Below, piece by piece: positions 56,174 through 64,000 of a DNA stretch of 64,000 nucleotides. The DNA is from Sphingomonas taxi (lineage in GTDB: Bacteria > Pseudomonadota > Alphaproteobacteria > Sphingomonadales > Sphingomonadaceae): the NCBI RefSeq assembly GCF_000764535.1, contig NZ_CP009571.1:1855001-1919000 (forward strand), given 5' to 3'. The position numbers and the translations under genes were made by a program. The notes under the pieces are model-generated. The model had not been told where the DNA came from. It did no database searches and saw only the letters and a list, made by a program, of their open reading frames with translations. Each line of letters begins with the position of its first letter. The first letter of the stretch is position 1.

Positions 56174-56478
56174 GGGGGGAGGTCCGGTCTCGACTGATCC
56201 AGTCTGTTCCAGTCGGCGGAGAACTGTGGATCAGCGATGGTCATTCGCTATATCCTGACGGCGCATCCCGTCAGAAAACAGGCCTGCTATCCAGATAGCA
56301 TGAGCTGAACAGCCCGCGCATTGACTTCGAAACCCGAATTTTGTCGGGACCGCGCGAACGGGGCTTCCGCTCGCCGCGCTCTCGATATAGATACGCGCGA
56401 TGATCACGCTTCCAGTCCTGGCCACGATTGAACATTGTCCCTTCTAAAAACGGGGAACTCAAGACGCATAGGTATAAA
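56174..56478. other. gap before the NTPase island
   Basis: 305 bases without a supported gene. It holds an inverted repeat CTGATCCA (56194-56201) / TGGATCAG (56227-56234) and a direct repeat TCCAGTC twice near 56199-56213. Base composition falls from about 56270 onwards. No transposase remnant or att-like tRNA sequence is visible. Confidence 0.5.
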
Positions 56479-58539
56479 ATGGAAGACGTGAAATTTACGG
56501 AAGTCGCTACCGCTATGTCGCGGCCCACGATGGCTACCCGCGGCAACAATCTTACGGTCGCGAGCATGCCGACACCGTTCGTGCCGCCGAATTTCGAAAG
56601 TGTAGACGGGCGCGACCTTAGCGCGTGCGAAGTGATCCTTATTAAAGCCTCGGCCGCCGTCGGTAAGTCGACTCTTGCGCGGGCTATATCAGCGACACAG
56701 GGCATTCCAATTCTGGATCTTGCCCATACGCCGGTGGCAACGGGATCGCTGATCGGCATCTTGAACGACTATCAAGGTGCTATTTCGCCTGTATCAGAGT
56801 TTCATGCCGGCGCGGCGCCGATATTAGTAGACGCCCTAGATGAGGGTCGCCTTCGTTCTGGCGACAACGGCTATCTCAGCTTTATAGAGTCTTCCGCGCA
56901 ACTCATTCTTCAGGACCGACGTCATCGCAAGCCGAAACTGATGCTGCTTGGCCGAGAAGAAGCGATAGCCTACGCCGAGATGTATCTTGTAGATGCCGGC
57001 GTCGAAGTAACAATACTGAACGTCGGATATTTCGACGAGTCTGGCGCCAAGGAACTTGTCCACGCGTACGCGACTGCATCCGCTAAGCAAGATTCGCAGT
57101 ATACAATTCATAAGAAACCTGCAGACGATCTGGTCGAAACTTATTTTCGAAAAATAGCGGACGCGCTCAGCATACCGCACGACCAACTTTGGGATAACCC
57201 ATCCGGGAAAAGCTTTGCAGGATACGCTCCGGTGCTTGCAGCGATCGGAGCGCTGCTGCCCGAAGTCGAAAATTTTGCGGAAGCACAGAACAAACTAGAA
57301 GATGTGCGCCTCAATAGTGCTTGGAGCGTAATCGAGAACGTCCTCGATTCGATAATTAATCGGGAACAGGGCAAGGTTTCGACGCAACTTTCCAACGCGG
57401 GCGTCATCGACCCCCAAGGTTTGCTGTACTCTCCCCAAGAACAAGCCGCGCTGTTACTTCAACATGTACAAGGCCTCGCGCTGACCGGCACCTCGAAAAT
57501 CAGGCTAAACGCATCCGATACGGTAAAGTATTCGGATCAGGTGAAGCGATTTCTGCCGGAACATCCGTTTGTTAAAGATGGCCGCTTTAGTAACGAGGTT
57601 ATCGCCTCTTACGTTGTTGCGAGGGCAATAGACGCGGGCTGGAAGATTCAAGACCACAATATCCTTCGGCAGCTTGCACGCCAACCGTTTTTGTGGCGTT
57701 CACTTCGGGGGACTTTAGCAGGCGATGCTATCTTAGAAGGGGAGTACTTGGGATACGTCCTGACCTCGTTCTGGAATGACCCCTTGACTAAGGACGAGCG
57801 CGTAGAGATCACCGATAAGGAAGATGACGCGGATGCTTTCGTTACGATAGACGTTCTCGAGGATTCGCTAACTTTCAAGGCAACTACGCCCGTTTATTTT
57901 TTTGGCCAAATACGGAATGTCACCGTAAACACAGATGAGCCATTTACCATGGTCGGCATCGGTGAAGGCTCTTCCCAAGCCTTTTCATTTAGCGGGAACA
58001 ATAACGTAACCGGAAGCATGGTAGATTTGCGCGCTACCGAGATCCATTTACGCAATGGACGTACATGGCTCGATGCGGATATCGTTCCTGCGGCTGGCCA
58101 ATTATCACTGATCATAGCCGACGGTGTCGAGTATGGTTGGAGTGCACAACTATCAAATGTTTACCCGTTCAGCATATTCCCCAGTACGATTAATGCGGAC
58201 GAAGTAGAGAATCGTGATCGGCTTGCCGGACTTCTTTCCGACCTAGCTGCTCGCTCTCCCGTCGGCACATCGTTAATGCTACACGCCGATTACTCTGTTC
58301 CCGAGAACGATTATCTTCGAACTATATTTTCGGAGTATGGCCACGATTTCAAGACTTTGATGACGACTTTGGTCGGGGAAGGTTGGGCCAATAGCGCACC
58401 GATGCAAGTAAAAGGACCTCCGAAAGTTAGAGTCCGATTTAAAGCGTCGTTCGGCCAGCTACGCGATGCAGCGCTGAAGCCGGCCCAAGATGGCGAGCTG
58501 AACACTTTGATTGCTTTGCTGCGACAAAGGATAGTTTGA
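56479..58539 (+). CDS. STAND/NACHT-like P-loop NTPase of unknown function (horizontally acquired)
   Basis: A 686-aa protein unlike any family I can name. Walker A is A-S-A-A-V-G-K-S-T (57-65), Walker B with the DALDE form typical of STAND ATPases is ILVDALDEG (115-123), and LMLLGREEA (154-162) sits where sensor 1 of NACHT ATPases lies. A helical middle (about 200-420) is followed by a beta-rich region (about 455-570, with FFGQIRNVTVNTDEPFTMVGIGEG). No transmembrane segment. Sample 60-base lines are 47-53% G+C against about 70% in pyrB. The ATG at 56479 is weakly supported by AGG; TTG at 56428 would add 17 residues, and ATG 56515 is also possible. A solitary sensor or defence protein is the leading guess. 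Confidence 0.75.
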   Translation: MEDVKFTEVATAMSRPTMATRGNNLTVASMPTPFVPPNFESVDGRDLSACEVILIKASAAVGKSTLARAISATQGIPILDLAHTPVATGSLIGILNDYQGAISPVSEFHAGAAPILVDALDEGRLRSGDNGYLSFIESSAQLILQDRRHRKPKLMLLGREEAIAYAEMYLVDAGVEVTILNVGYFDESGAKELVHAYATASAKQDSQYTIHKKPADDLVETYFRKIADALSIPHDQLWDNPSGKSFAGYAPVLAAIGALLPEVENFAEAQNKLEDVRLNSAWSVIENVLDSIINREQGKVSTQLSNAGVIDPQGLLYSPQEQAALLLQHVQGLALTGTSKIRLNASDTVKYSDQVKRFLPEHPFVKDGRFSNEVIASYVVARAIDAGWKIQDHNILRQLARQPFLWRSLRGTLAGDAILEGEYLGYVLTSFWNDPLTKDERVEITDKEDDADAFVTIDVLEDSLTFKATTPVYFFGQIRNVTVNTDEPFTMVGIGEGSSQAFSFSGNNNVTGSMVDLRATEIHLRNGRTWLDADIVPAAGQLSLIIADGVEYGWSAQLSNVYPFSIFPSTINADEVENRDRLAGLLSDLAARSPVGTSLMLHADYSVPENDYLRTIFSEYGHDFKTLMTTLVGEGWANSAPMQVKGPPKVRVRFKASFGQLRDAALKPAQDGELNTLIALLRQRIV

Positions 58540-58543
58540 TTCG

Positions 58544-58568
58544 GAGCGCCGGGTAGCGTCCGGCGCTC
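58544..58568 (+). terminator. hairpin after the NTPase gene
   Basis: GAGCGCCGG and CCGGCGCTC pair around GTAGCGT four bases past the stop, followed by TTACTTAG. The stem is strong but the U tract poor. Confidence 0.55.
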
Positions 58569-58701
58569 TTACTTAGTATTTGATATTTAGTCAGCCATGT
58601 GCGGGGATGACGTACGTGCTCGAGGAGTTGACAGCGGGTAGATAGCCCCCCTCTGCTACACCGCTGACGCTATTTCGCATCGTGACCCGCATCATCACCA
58701 A

Positions 58702-58733
58702 AACGGAAACGATCAGGCCGGATCGTTTCCGTT
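58702..58733. promoter_or_regulatory. perfect 13-bp-arm palindrome upstream of pyrB
   Basis: AACGGAAACGATC, a 6-base spacer, and its exact complement, about 100 bases before the pyrB start. It may be a hairpin in the pyrB leader or an operator. The rest of the 290-base gap shows no gene. Confidence 0.55.
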
Positions 58734-58835
58734 CAAGTGTCCATCTTGTCCACGTTGCCCCAATCCCGCCACAATTAGATGGCGGCTCCCTCCCCGCTTG
58801 CCCCCACCCGCCCTGCGCGCTAACCGGCGCGCTTG

Positions 58836-59819
58836 ATGAACCGTTCGGACCACCGCCCCGCTGCCCTGATCCAGGGTGGCGCCGTCTTCCCGCACCGGCA
58901 CCTCACCGGCATCGACGGGCTCCAGCCGCATGAGATCGCCTTTCTGCTCGACGAGGCGGAAAGCTGGGTCGCGGCGAACCGCAGCCATGCCGCGCCCGAC
59001 AAGCGGCTCGCCGGCCTCACCCAGATCAACGCGTTCTTCGAGAACAGCACGCGCACGCTGCTGAGCTTCGAGATCGCCGGCAAGCGGCTCGGCGCCGACG
59101 TGGTCAACATGCACGCGGCGCAGTCGAGCGTGAAGAAGGGCGAGACGCTGATCGACACCGCGCAGACGCTCAACGCGATGCGCGCCGACGTCATCGTCAT
59201 TCGCCATATGGCGAGCGGCGCGGTGCGGCTGATCGCCGACAAGGTCGATTGCCCGGTGCTCAACGCCGGCGACGGCCGCCACGAACATCCGACGCAGGCG
59301 TTGCTCGACGCGCTCACCATCCGCCGCCGCAAGGGCTCGATCGCCGGCCAGCGCGTGGTGATCTGCGGCGACGTGCTTCACAGCCGGGTCGCGCGCTCGA
59401 ACATCCTCGCGCTCACCGCGCTCGCCGCCGAGGTGCGCGTCTGCGCGCCATCGACGCTGATGCCCGCCGGGATCGAGCGGATGGGGGTGACGCCGTTCAC
59501 CGATTTCGACGCGGCGCTGGTCGGCGCGGACGTGGTGATGATGCTGCGCGTCCAGAACGAGCGGATGGCGGGCGGCTATATCCCGTCGAGCCGCGAATAT
59601 CGGCTGCGCTACGGGCTGACGCCGGAACGGCTGGCGAAATTGCCCGACGCGCTGGTGATGCATCCGGGGCCGATGAACCGGGGGGTGGAGATCGATTCGG
59701 TGGTGGCGGACGGGCCGCAATCGGCGATCACCGAGCAAGTGGAGATGGGCGTGGCGGTACGGATGGCGTGTCTCGACGTGCTCACCCGGCGCGCGCGCGG
59801 CGTGGAGGGCTGGGCATGA
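58836..59819 (+). CDS. pyrB: aspartate carbamoyltransferase catalytic subunit
   Basis: A 327-aa enzyme of pyrimidine synthesis. The carbamoyl-phosphate loop is F-E-N-S-T-R-T (about 48-54), followed by the SSVKKGETL loop, [13 protein letters not shown], and [12 protein letters not shown]. No regulatory PyrI is present; instead a PyrC-like gene overlaps its stop by ATGA, as in PyrB-PyrC' holoenzymes. The ATG at 58836 lacks a clear ribosome binding site. Confidence 0.97.
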   Translation: MNRSDHRPAALIQGGAVFPHRHLTGIDGLQPHEIAFLLDEAESWVAANRSHAAPDKRLAGLTQINAFFENSTRTLLSFEIAGKRLGADVVNMHAAQSSVKKGETLIDTAQTLNAMRADVIVIRHMASGAVRLIADKVDCPVLNAGDGRHEHPTQALLDALTIRRRKGSIAGQRVVICGDVLHSRVARSNILALTALAAEVRVCAPSTLMPAGIERMGVTPFTDFDAALVGADVVMMLRVQNERMAGGYIPSSREYRLRYGLTPERLAKLPDALVMHPGPMNRGVEIDSVVADGPQSAITEQVEMGVAVRMACLDVLTRRARGVEGWA

Positions 59820-61033
59820 GCGTGATCGCCTTCCTCGATGCACGGCTCGCCTGCCCCGTCGCCGGCGTCGCGCCGGGCGGGCTGCTGGTCCGCGACGGCG
59901 TGATCGTCGCGCGCGGCCCGTTCGAGCTGCCCGGCGATGCGGTGACGGTCGATTGCGGCGGCAAGCTGCTGGCGCCGGGGATCGTCGACCTCGGCGTGTT
60001 CAAGGTCGATCGCGACGCCTGCCGCGCCGGCGGCATCGTCCGCGTCGCGCTGATGCCCGACGGCAATCCGGTGCTCGACGATCCCGGCGTCGTCCAGCGC
60101 GCGGCGCTGATCGGCAAGCCCGATCTGTGGATCCACCCGATCGCCGCGGCGACGCAGGGCCTCGCCGGCACCGACATGGCGGAGATGGCGATCTGCATCT
60201 CGGCCGGCGCGCGCGCGGTGGGGACGGGGCGCGGCTGGATCGCCGACAGCGGCGTGATGCTGCGCGTCCTGTCCTATGCCCGCGACCTCGACATCGCGGT
60301 GGTCGCGCATGGCGAGGACGGCGCGCTGACCGCAGGCGCGGTGGCGACCGATGGCGAGACGGCGACGCGGCACGGCCTGCCCGCCGCGCCGGCGGTGGCC
60401 GAGGCGCTGGCGGTGGCGCGCGACCTGATGCTCGCTGAGGAAAGCGGCGCGCGTCTCCACATCCGCCAGGCGACGACCGCGGCGGCCTTCGACCTGATCC
60501 GCGCCGCCAAGCGCCGCGGCGTGCGCGTCACCTGCGGCATCACGCCCGCGCACCTCCATCTGTCCGACATCGCGATGAGCGACTTCCGCACCTACGCCCA
60601 TCTCTCGCCGCCGCTGCGCAGCGAGGGCGACCGGCAGGCGGCGCGCGCCGCGGTGGCGGACGGGACGATCGACGTCCTGTCCTCGGGCCACGACCCGCAC
60701 GGGCCGGAGGCGAAGCGCCTGCCCTTCGTCGATTCGGCGGCGGGCATGGCGGGGGCCGAGACGCTGCTGCCGCTCGGGCTGCTGCTGGTGCGCGACGGCG
60801 TGCTGACGCTCGAGCGATTGCTGGCGATGCTGGCGGTCAATCCGGCGCAGGTGCTCGGGCTCGACACGGGGACGCTGGAGGTCGGTAAGCCCGCCGACCT
60901 GATGCTGTTCGACCCAGACACGCCGTGGCAGGTCGACGGCGAGGCCTTCGCCTCGGCGGGCAATACGCCCTTCGACGGCCTGCCCGTCCAGGGCCGTGTG
61001 CTCAGGCTGTGGAAGGCCGGGCGCGAGGTCTGA
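59816..61033 (+). CDS. dihydroorotase-like protein with degenerate metal site (PyrC')
   Basis: A 405-aa amidohydrolase-fold protein. The first metal motif PGxxDxHxH reads P54-G-I-V-D58-L-G60-V-F62, so both His are lost; the late Asp of TDHAPH is replaced by Gly291 (SSGHDPHG). H165 (VAHGEDG) and H215 (LHIRQAT) remain. Such proteins are catalytically dead but needed for assembly or stability of PyrB in pseudomonads. Coupled to pyrB by ATGA. A working dihydroorotase should be encoded elsewhere. It abuts the convergent SPOR gene with no gap (TGATCA holds both stops). Confidence 0.9.
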   Translation: MSVIAFLDARLACPVAGVAPGGLLVRDGVIVARGPFELPGDAVTVDCGGKLLAPGIVDLGVFKVDRDACRAGGIVRVALMPDGNPVLDDPGVVQRAALIGKPDLWIHPIAAATQGLAGTDMAEMAICISAGARAVGTGRGWIADSGVMLRVLSYARDLDIAVVAHGEDGALTAGAVATDGETATRHGLPAAPAVAEALAVARDLMLAEESGARLHIRQATTAAAFDLIRAAKRRGVRVTCGITPAHLHLSDIAMSDFRTYAHLSPPLRSEGDRQAARAAVADGTIDVLSSGHDPHGPEAKRLPFVDSAAGMAGAETLLPLGLLLVRDGVLTLERLLAMLAVNPAQVLGLDTGTLEVGKPADLMLFDPDTPWQVDGEAFASAGNTPFDGLPVQGRVLRLWKAGREV

Positions 61034-62290
61034 TCAGCGCGCCGCCACCTGCACCGGCGCGCGCAGCCATTGCGCGATCCGGTCGCCGGCCTCGCGGCGG
61101 ACGAAGCAGGCGCCGCCCTCGGCGCGATAGCGGCCGCACAGCCGGTCCGCCTCGGCGCGGCTGAACCCGCCCACCGACACGCGGTAGAGCGACCCCTGCG
61201 CCGCCGCGACCATCGTCCCGGTCGGCCGCTGCCCGGTCAGCGCGGCGAAGCGTCGCGTCGCCTCGGTCCACCCGGACTTGGCGACCGCGACATTGCTGTA
61301 CGCGCCGATCTGCACATACCAGTCGCCTGCAACCGCCGCGGGTACCTTCAGCGCCACCGCCTGCCGTACCGGTGCGACGGCGGCGCGCAGCATCGTCGGC
61401 AGCGGCTGCGCCACCTCCTGCGGCGGCGCGAACACGACGCGGGTGAACGGCGAGGCCGGCGCCGGCGTCTCGACCGCGGCGGTGCGTACGGGCGCCTCCT
61501 GCGTCGGCATCACCGGCACCGGCGCGTTGAGCGCCAGCGCGACCGGTCGCCCGCCGTCGGCGCCGACGGTCACGCCGAGCAGGCTCGCCACCTGATCCGA
61601 CGCCGCCCGCGGCTGCGCGAACGCCGCCCATTGCTCCAGCCGCGCATCGACATCGGCAGGCGACATATCCGCCGCCGCGGCGACCCGCGCCATCGCCCAT
61701 TGACCGGCGAGCGCATAGCTCAGCGCCAGATTCTGCCGCAGCTTGGCGTCGGCACCCGGTTCGCGCGCCGCCGCGTTGAGCGTCGCGATCGCCGCGGCCG
61801 GATTGCCGGCGAGCGCGGTGGCGAGGCCGAGGTCGCCGACCGGAATGATCGCCGCGTTGCGCGCCAGCGTCGCCTGCGCCGCCGACCAGTCGCCGGTGGC
61901 GATCTCCGCCAGCGCGAGGCTCAGCGCCGCCTTGCCGTTGCCCGGCGTCAGTTCCAGCACCTCGGCGAAGGTATCGCGCGCCGACGCGAAGCGCCCCGCC
62001 TGCTGATACGCCTGCCCCAGCACCAGCCGATAATCCGCATTGCGCGGCGCCAGCGCCACCGCCGCTTCGGCGCGTTCGATCGCGCTGACGGGATCGCGTT
62101 TGGCCAGCGCCCGCGCGGCGCCGTCGGCGTGCCGCTCCGCGGTCCGCGCGACGATCCGGTCGTTGCGATCGCTCGCCGCGGCGATCCGCCCGCTGCCGCC
62201 GGTACATCCGACCACCGAGCCGCCGAGCACCAGCGCCGACAGGCCGAAGGTCAGGACCAGCCGCGGGGTGGAAGAGATCACGGCGCTCAT
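61034..62290 (-). CDS. TPR/SPOR-domain lipoprotein
   Basis: A 418-aa protein. The signal ends with SVVGC (C29), a plausible lipobox. Tetratricopeptide-like helices cover about 45-200 (AIERAEAAVALAPRNADYRLVLGQAYQQAGRFASARDTFAEVLELTPGN). A Pro/Ala linker leads to a C-terminal SPOR domain (DWYVQIGAYSNVAVAKSGWTEATRRF ... GSLYRVSVGGFSRAEADRLC), which binds denuded septal peptidoglycan. The start overlaps the ParA stop by ATGA. A division- or envelope-related role is inferred. Confidence 0.88.
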   Translation of the reverse strand: MSAVISSTPRLVLTFGLSALVLGGSVVGCTGGSGRIAAASDRNDRIVARTAERHADGAARALAKRDPVSAIERAEAAVALAPRNADYRLVLGQAYQQAGRFASARDTFAEVLELTPGNGKAALSLALAEIATGDWSAAQATLARNAAIIPVGDLGLATALAGNPAAAIATLNAAAREPGADAKLRQNLALSYALAGQWAMARVAAAADMSPADVDARLEQWAAFAQPRAASDQVASLLGVTVGADGGRPVALALNAPVPVMPTQEAPVRTAAVETPAPASPFTRVVFAPPQEVAQPLPTMLRAAVAPVRQAVALKVPAAVAGDWYVQIGAYSNVAVAKSGWTEATRRFAALTGQRPTGTMVAAAQGSLYRVSVGGFSRAEADRLCGRYRAEGGACFVRREAGDRIAQWLRAPVQVAAR

Positions 62291-63006
62291 GCTCCGACCA
62301 CCCGGCGGCCGAAGCCGCCCGTCGCCGGGCGCGGCCCGAAGCCGCCGCCATGCACCGTCGGCACGCTGAACACGGTACGGCGGAAATTGGTCTCGAGCCG
62401 CCCGGAAATGTAGCTCCACAGCTGCGCGATCTCGGCCGCCGACCGGCCGCCGGGATCGACCTCCATCACCGTACGGCCGTCGGTCATCGCCGTGGCGTAA
62501 TCGAGGCGCTGGTGGACGATCACCGGCGCGACGCTGCCATGTTGCGCCAGCGCCACCGCGGCGTCGGCGTTGATCGGCGCGTCGGGCGTCGCGGCATTGA
62601 GGACGAAGATCAGCGGCTTGCCCGCGCGCTGGCACAGGTCGACGGTCGCGCCCACCGCGCGCAGATCGTGCGGCGACGGCCGCGTCGGCACGACGACCAG
62701 CTCGGCGACGGCGATGACGCTCTGGATCGCGAGCATGTTCGCCGGCGGCGTGTCGATCATCACCAGCTTGACCCCCTGCTGGCGCAGCATCTCAAGATCC
62801 GCCTGGAGCCGCGCGACGACGGTCTGCGCGAAGGCGGGATAGGCCGTGGTACGATCGCCCCACCAGTCGGCCAGCGTACCGTGCGGATCGATGTCGATGA
62901 GGACCACCGGGCCATGCCCGGCGAGCTGTGCCTGCACCGCGAGATGTCCGGACAATGTCGTCTTGCCCGAACCACCCTTTTGCGATGCCATCGCGAGAAC
63001 GCGCAT
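62287..63006 (-). CDS. ParA/MinD-family ATPase, orphan
   Basis: A 239-aa deviant-Walker ATPase: MASQKGGSGKTTLSGHLAVQAQ at the start, DIDPHGTLADWW and MIDTPPA as switch regions. No parB is adjacent. A Phe/Arg/Gly-rich C-terminal tail (RRTVFSVPTVHGGGFGPRPATGGFGRR) is unusual for ParA and may be a partner-binding tail. Coupled to the SPOR lipoprotein by ATGA and divergent from another SPOR protein, so it may position envelope proteins rather than DNA. Confidence 0.9.
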   Translation of the reverse strand: MRVLAMASQKGGSGKTTLSGHLAVQAQLAGHGPVVLIDIDPHGTLADWWGDRTTAYPAFAQTVVARLQADLEMLRQQGVKLVMIDTPPANMLAIQSVIAVAELVVVPTRPSPHDLRAVGATVDLCQRAGKPLIFVLNAATPDAPINADAAVALAQHGSVAPVIVHQRLDYATAMTDGRTVMEVDPGGRSAAEIAQLWSYISGRLETNFRRTVFSVPTVHGGGFGPRPATGGFGRRVVGA

Positions 63007-63156
63007 AGGCCCCCTTCAAACTGTGCCGTCAAATCGTAAGCGAACCTGACAGGACAGCGCTAACAGGCGGTTAATGTAGCGCTTTGCGCGATGTGGCTTT
63101 GCCTGCGCGCGCGTCCGGGGCATGATGCGGCCGATATGGTGAAGAGGGTGACGAGG

Positions 63157-64000
63157 ATGCGGAGTACCGGTTGGATGGCGGTTGCGCTGGTGGCTTGCAT
63201 CGCCGTTGCCGCGCCGGCCGGGGCGCAGGCGGTCAAGGCGGGCGTCGACGCCTGGACCCGCGGTGACTTCGCCGGCGCGGTGGCGCAATGGCGCGGCCCG
63301 GCGGTCGCGGGCGACGCCGATGCGCAGTTCAACCTCGGCCAGGCATACAAGCTCGGCCGCGGCGTGCCGCTCGATCCGGCGCTGGCGGAAAGCTGGTTCC
63401 GCAAGGCGGCGCTGCAAGGCCATCCGCAGGCCGAGGACAATTACGGCTTCGCGCTGTTCCAGGCCGGTCGCAAGGCGGAGGCCGCGCCGTGGCTGGAGAA
63501 GTCGGTGCGGCGCGGCGAGCCGCGCGGCCAGCTGGTGCTCGGCACGATGCTGTTCAACGGCGACGGCGTGCCCCGCGACTATCCCCGCGCCTATGCGCTG
63601 ATGACGATGGCGTCACAGGCGGGGCTGAAGTCGGCTTCGGAGACGCTGGCGCAGATGGACCAATATATCACGCCCGCCGACCGTCAGCGCGGCACGGCGC
63701 TGGCGCAGCGCTACGCGACCGACCTGCGCGCCGGTCCGCCCGCCGCCGACCGCGGCGGCATGATGGCGGCAGAGGCGACCGCCCCGCGTCGCGGCACCGT
63801 TCCGATCGCCACCCCGTCGAAGGCACCGCCGCGCCAGAAACCGGCCCCCGCCGATCTGTCGCCCGACCGCCCGGTCGCCGATCGCATCGTGGCGCATGAG
63901 AAACGCCCCGCCCCGCCCCGCCCCGCGGCGGCGCCCGCCGGCGGCGCGTGGAAGATCCAGCTCGGTGCATTCAGCACGCAGGCGAACGCGCAGACGCAAT
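63157..64000 (+). CDS. Sel1-repeat/SPOR protein, 3' truncated
   Basis: Open to the window end. From the ATG at 63157 (GAGGG about 10 bases upstream) a signal peptide MRSTGWMAVALVACIAVAAPAGAQA leads to Sel1-like repeats (AQFNLGQAYKLGRGVPLDPALAESWFRKAALQGHPQAEDNYGFALF; GTMLFNGDGVPRDYPRAYALMTMASQAG), then a Pro/Ala-rich linker and the first strand of a SPOR domain (AWKIQLGAFSTQANAQTQ) where the window stops. An in-frame ATG at 63136 is possible. It faces the ParA/SPOR unit across a 150-base shared promoter region. Confidence 0.85.
   Translation, partial: MRSTGWMAVALVACIAVAAPAGAQAVKAGVDAWTRGDFAGAVAQWRGPAVAGDADAQFNLGQAYKLGRGVPLDPALAESWFRKAALQGHPQAEDNYGFALFQAGRKAEAAPWLEKSVRRGEPRGQLVLGTMLFNGDGVPRDYPRAYALMTMASQAGLKSASETLAQMDQYITPADRQRGTALAQRYATDLRAGPPAADRGGMMAAEATAPRRGTVPIATPSKAPPRQKPAPADLSPDRPVADRIVAHEKRPAPPRPAAAPAGGAWKIQLGAFSTQANAQTQ

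Noticed and set aside
56174..58835. A prophage or integrative element around the NTPase gene
   Set aside because: No integrase, no tRNA target, no direct-repeat ends and only one cargo gene are visible.
59816..61033. Annotation as an active dihydroorotase (pyrC)
   Set aside because: Both metal-binding His of the first motif and the late Asp are missing.

Overview
The window is a 64 kb, GC-rich (about two thirds G+C by eye) chromosomal segment of an alphaproteobacterium, most likely a sphingomonad (Sphingomonas or a close relative). This rests on gene content (hflK-hflC-degP, a gatCAB operon, an orphan ParA beside SPOR proteins, an atypical PyrC paired with PyrB), on the protein sequences as I recognise them, and on the palindromic intergenic elements typical of these genomes. 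No rRNA, integrase, transposase or CRISPR array is visible. Two tRNAs are present (Val-CAC and Leu-UAG).

Layout. 1-4.3 kb: a truncated BaiN/HI0933-type flavoprotein, a secreted M23 peptidase, an isopenicillin-N-synthase-like oxygenase and an M20 amidohydrolase. 4.5-13.5 kb: a HerA/DUF853 ATPase, the membrane protein quality-control set degP, hflC and hflK, divergent mrp with a CoA-binding protein, two coupled small exported proteins with a shared Cys motif, and hom. 13.6-24.4 kb: an OPT transporter, a GH130-type glycosidase with a two-domain glycosyltransferase, queF, an Fe-S photolyase, sseA and a PLP lyase. 24-29 kb: ribF-ileS-lspA-DUF3035 reading leftwards, plus a prolyl-4-hydroxylase-like gene. 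29.5-34.3 kb: a TonB-dependent receptor and its lipoprotein partner behind a strong Pho-box candidate. 34.5-48.6 kb: the proteostasis block tig / clpP-clpX / lon / hup, in the classical order but interrupted by a GT2 glycosyltransferase, a Ca2+/H+ antiporter, an M1 peptidase and others. 49.5-54.5 kb: the gatC-gatA-[vapB-vapC]-gatB-barstar-PPIase operon, with a toxin-antitoxin pair wedged into the amidotransferase genes. 54.6-56.2 kb: a DUF3089 hydrolase and ruvX. 56.4-58.6 kb: an AT-richer one-gene island with a STAND/NACHT-like NTPase. 58.8-64 kb: pyrB with a degenerate pyrC, a SPOR lipoprotein with a ParA ATPase, and a truncated Sel1/SPOR protein.

The best candidate for something undescribed is the lone 686-aa P-loop NTPase at 56.5-58.5 kb. 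Its base composition differs sharply from its neighbours, it lies between two housekeeping genes, and its Walker A, DALDE-type Walker B and LLGRE motifs resemble STAND ATPases of the kind used in phage defence. Other points of interest are the vapBC insertion with its own perfect palindromic operator, the GH130/GT pair that may make and recycle a mannan-like glycan, the three-unit Pho box, an exact FNR-type palindrome before the Ca2+/H+ antiporter, and several hairpin families including one that supplies the stop codons of two convergent genes.
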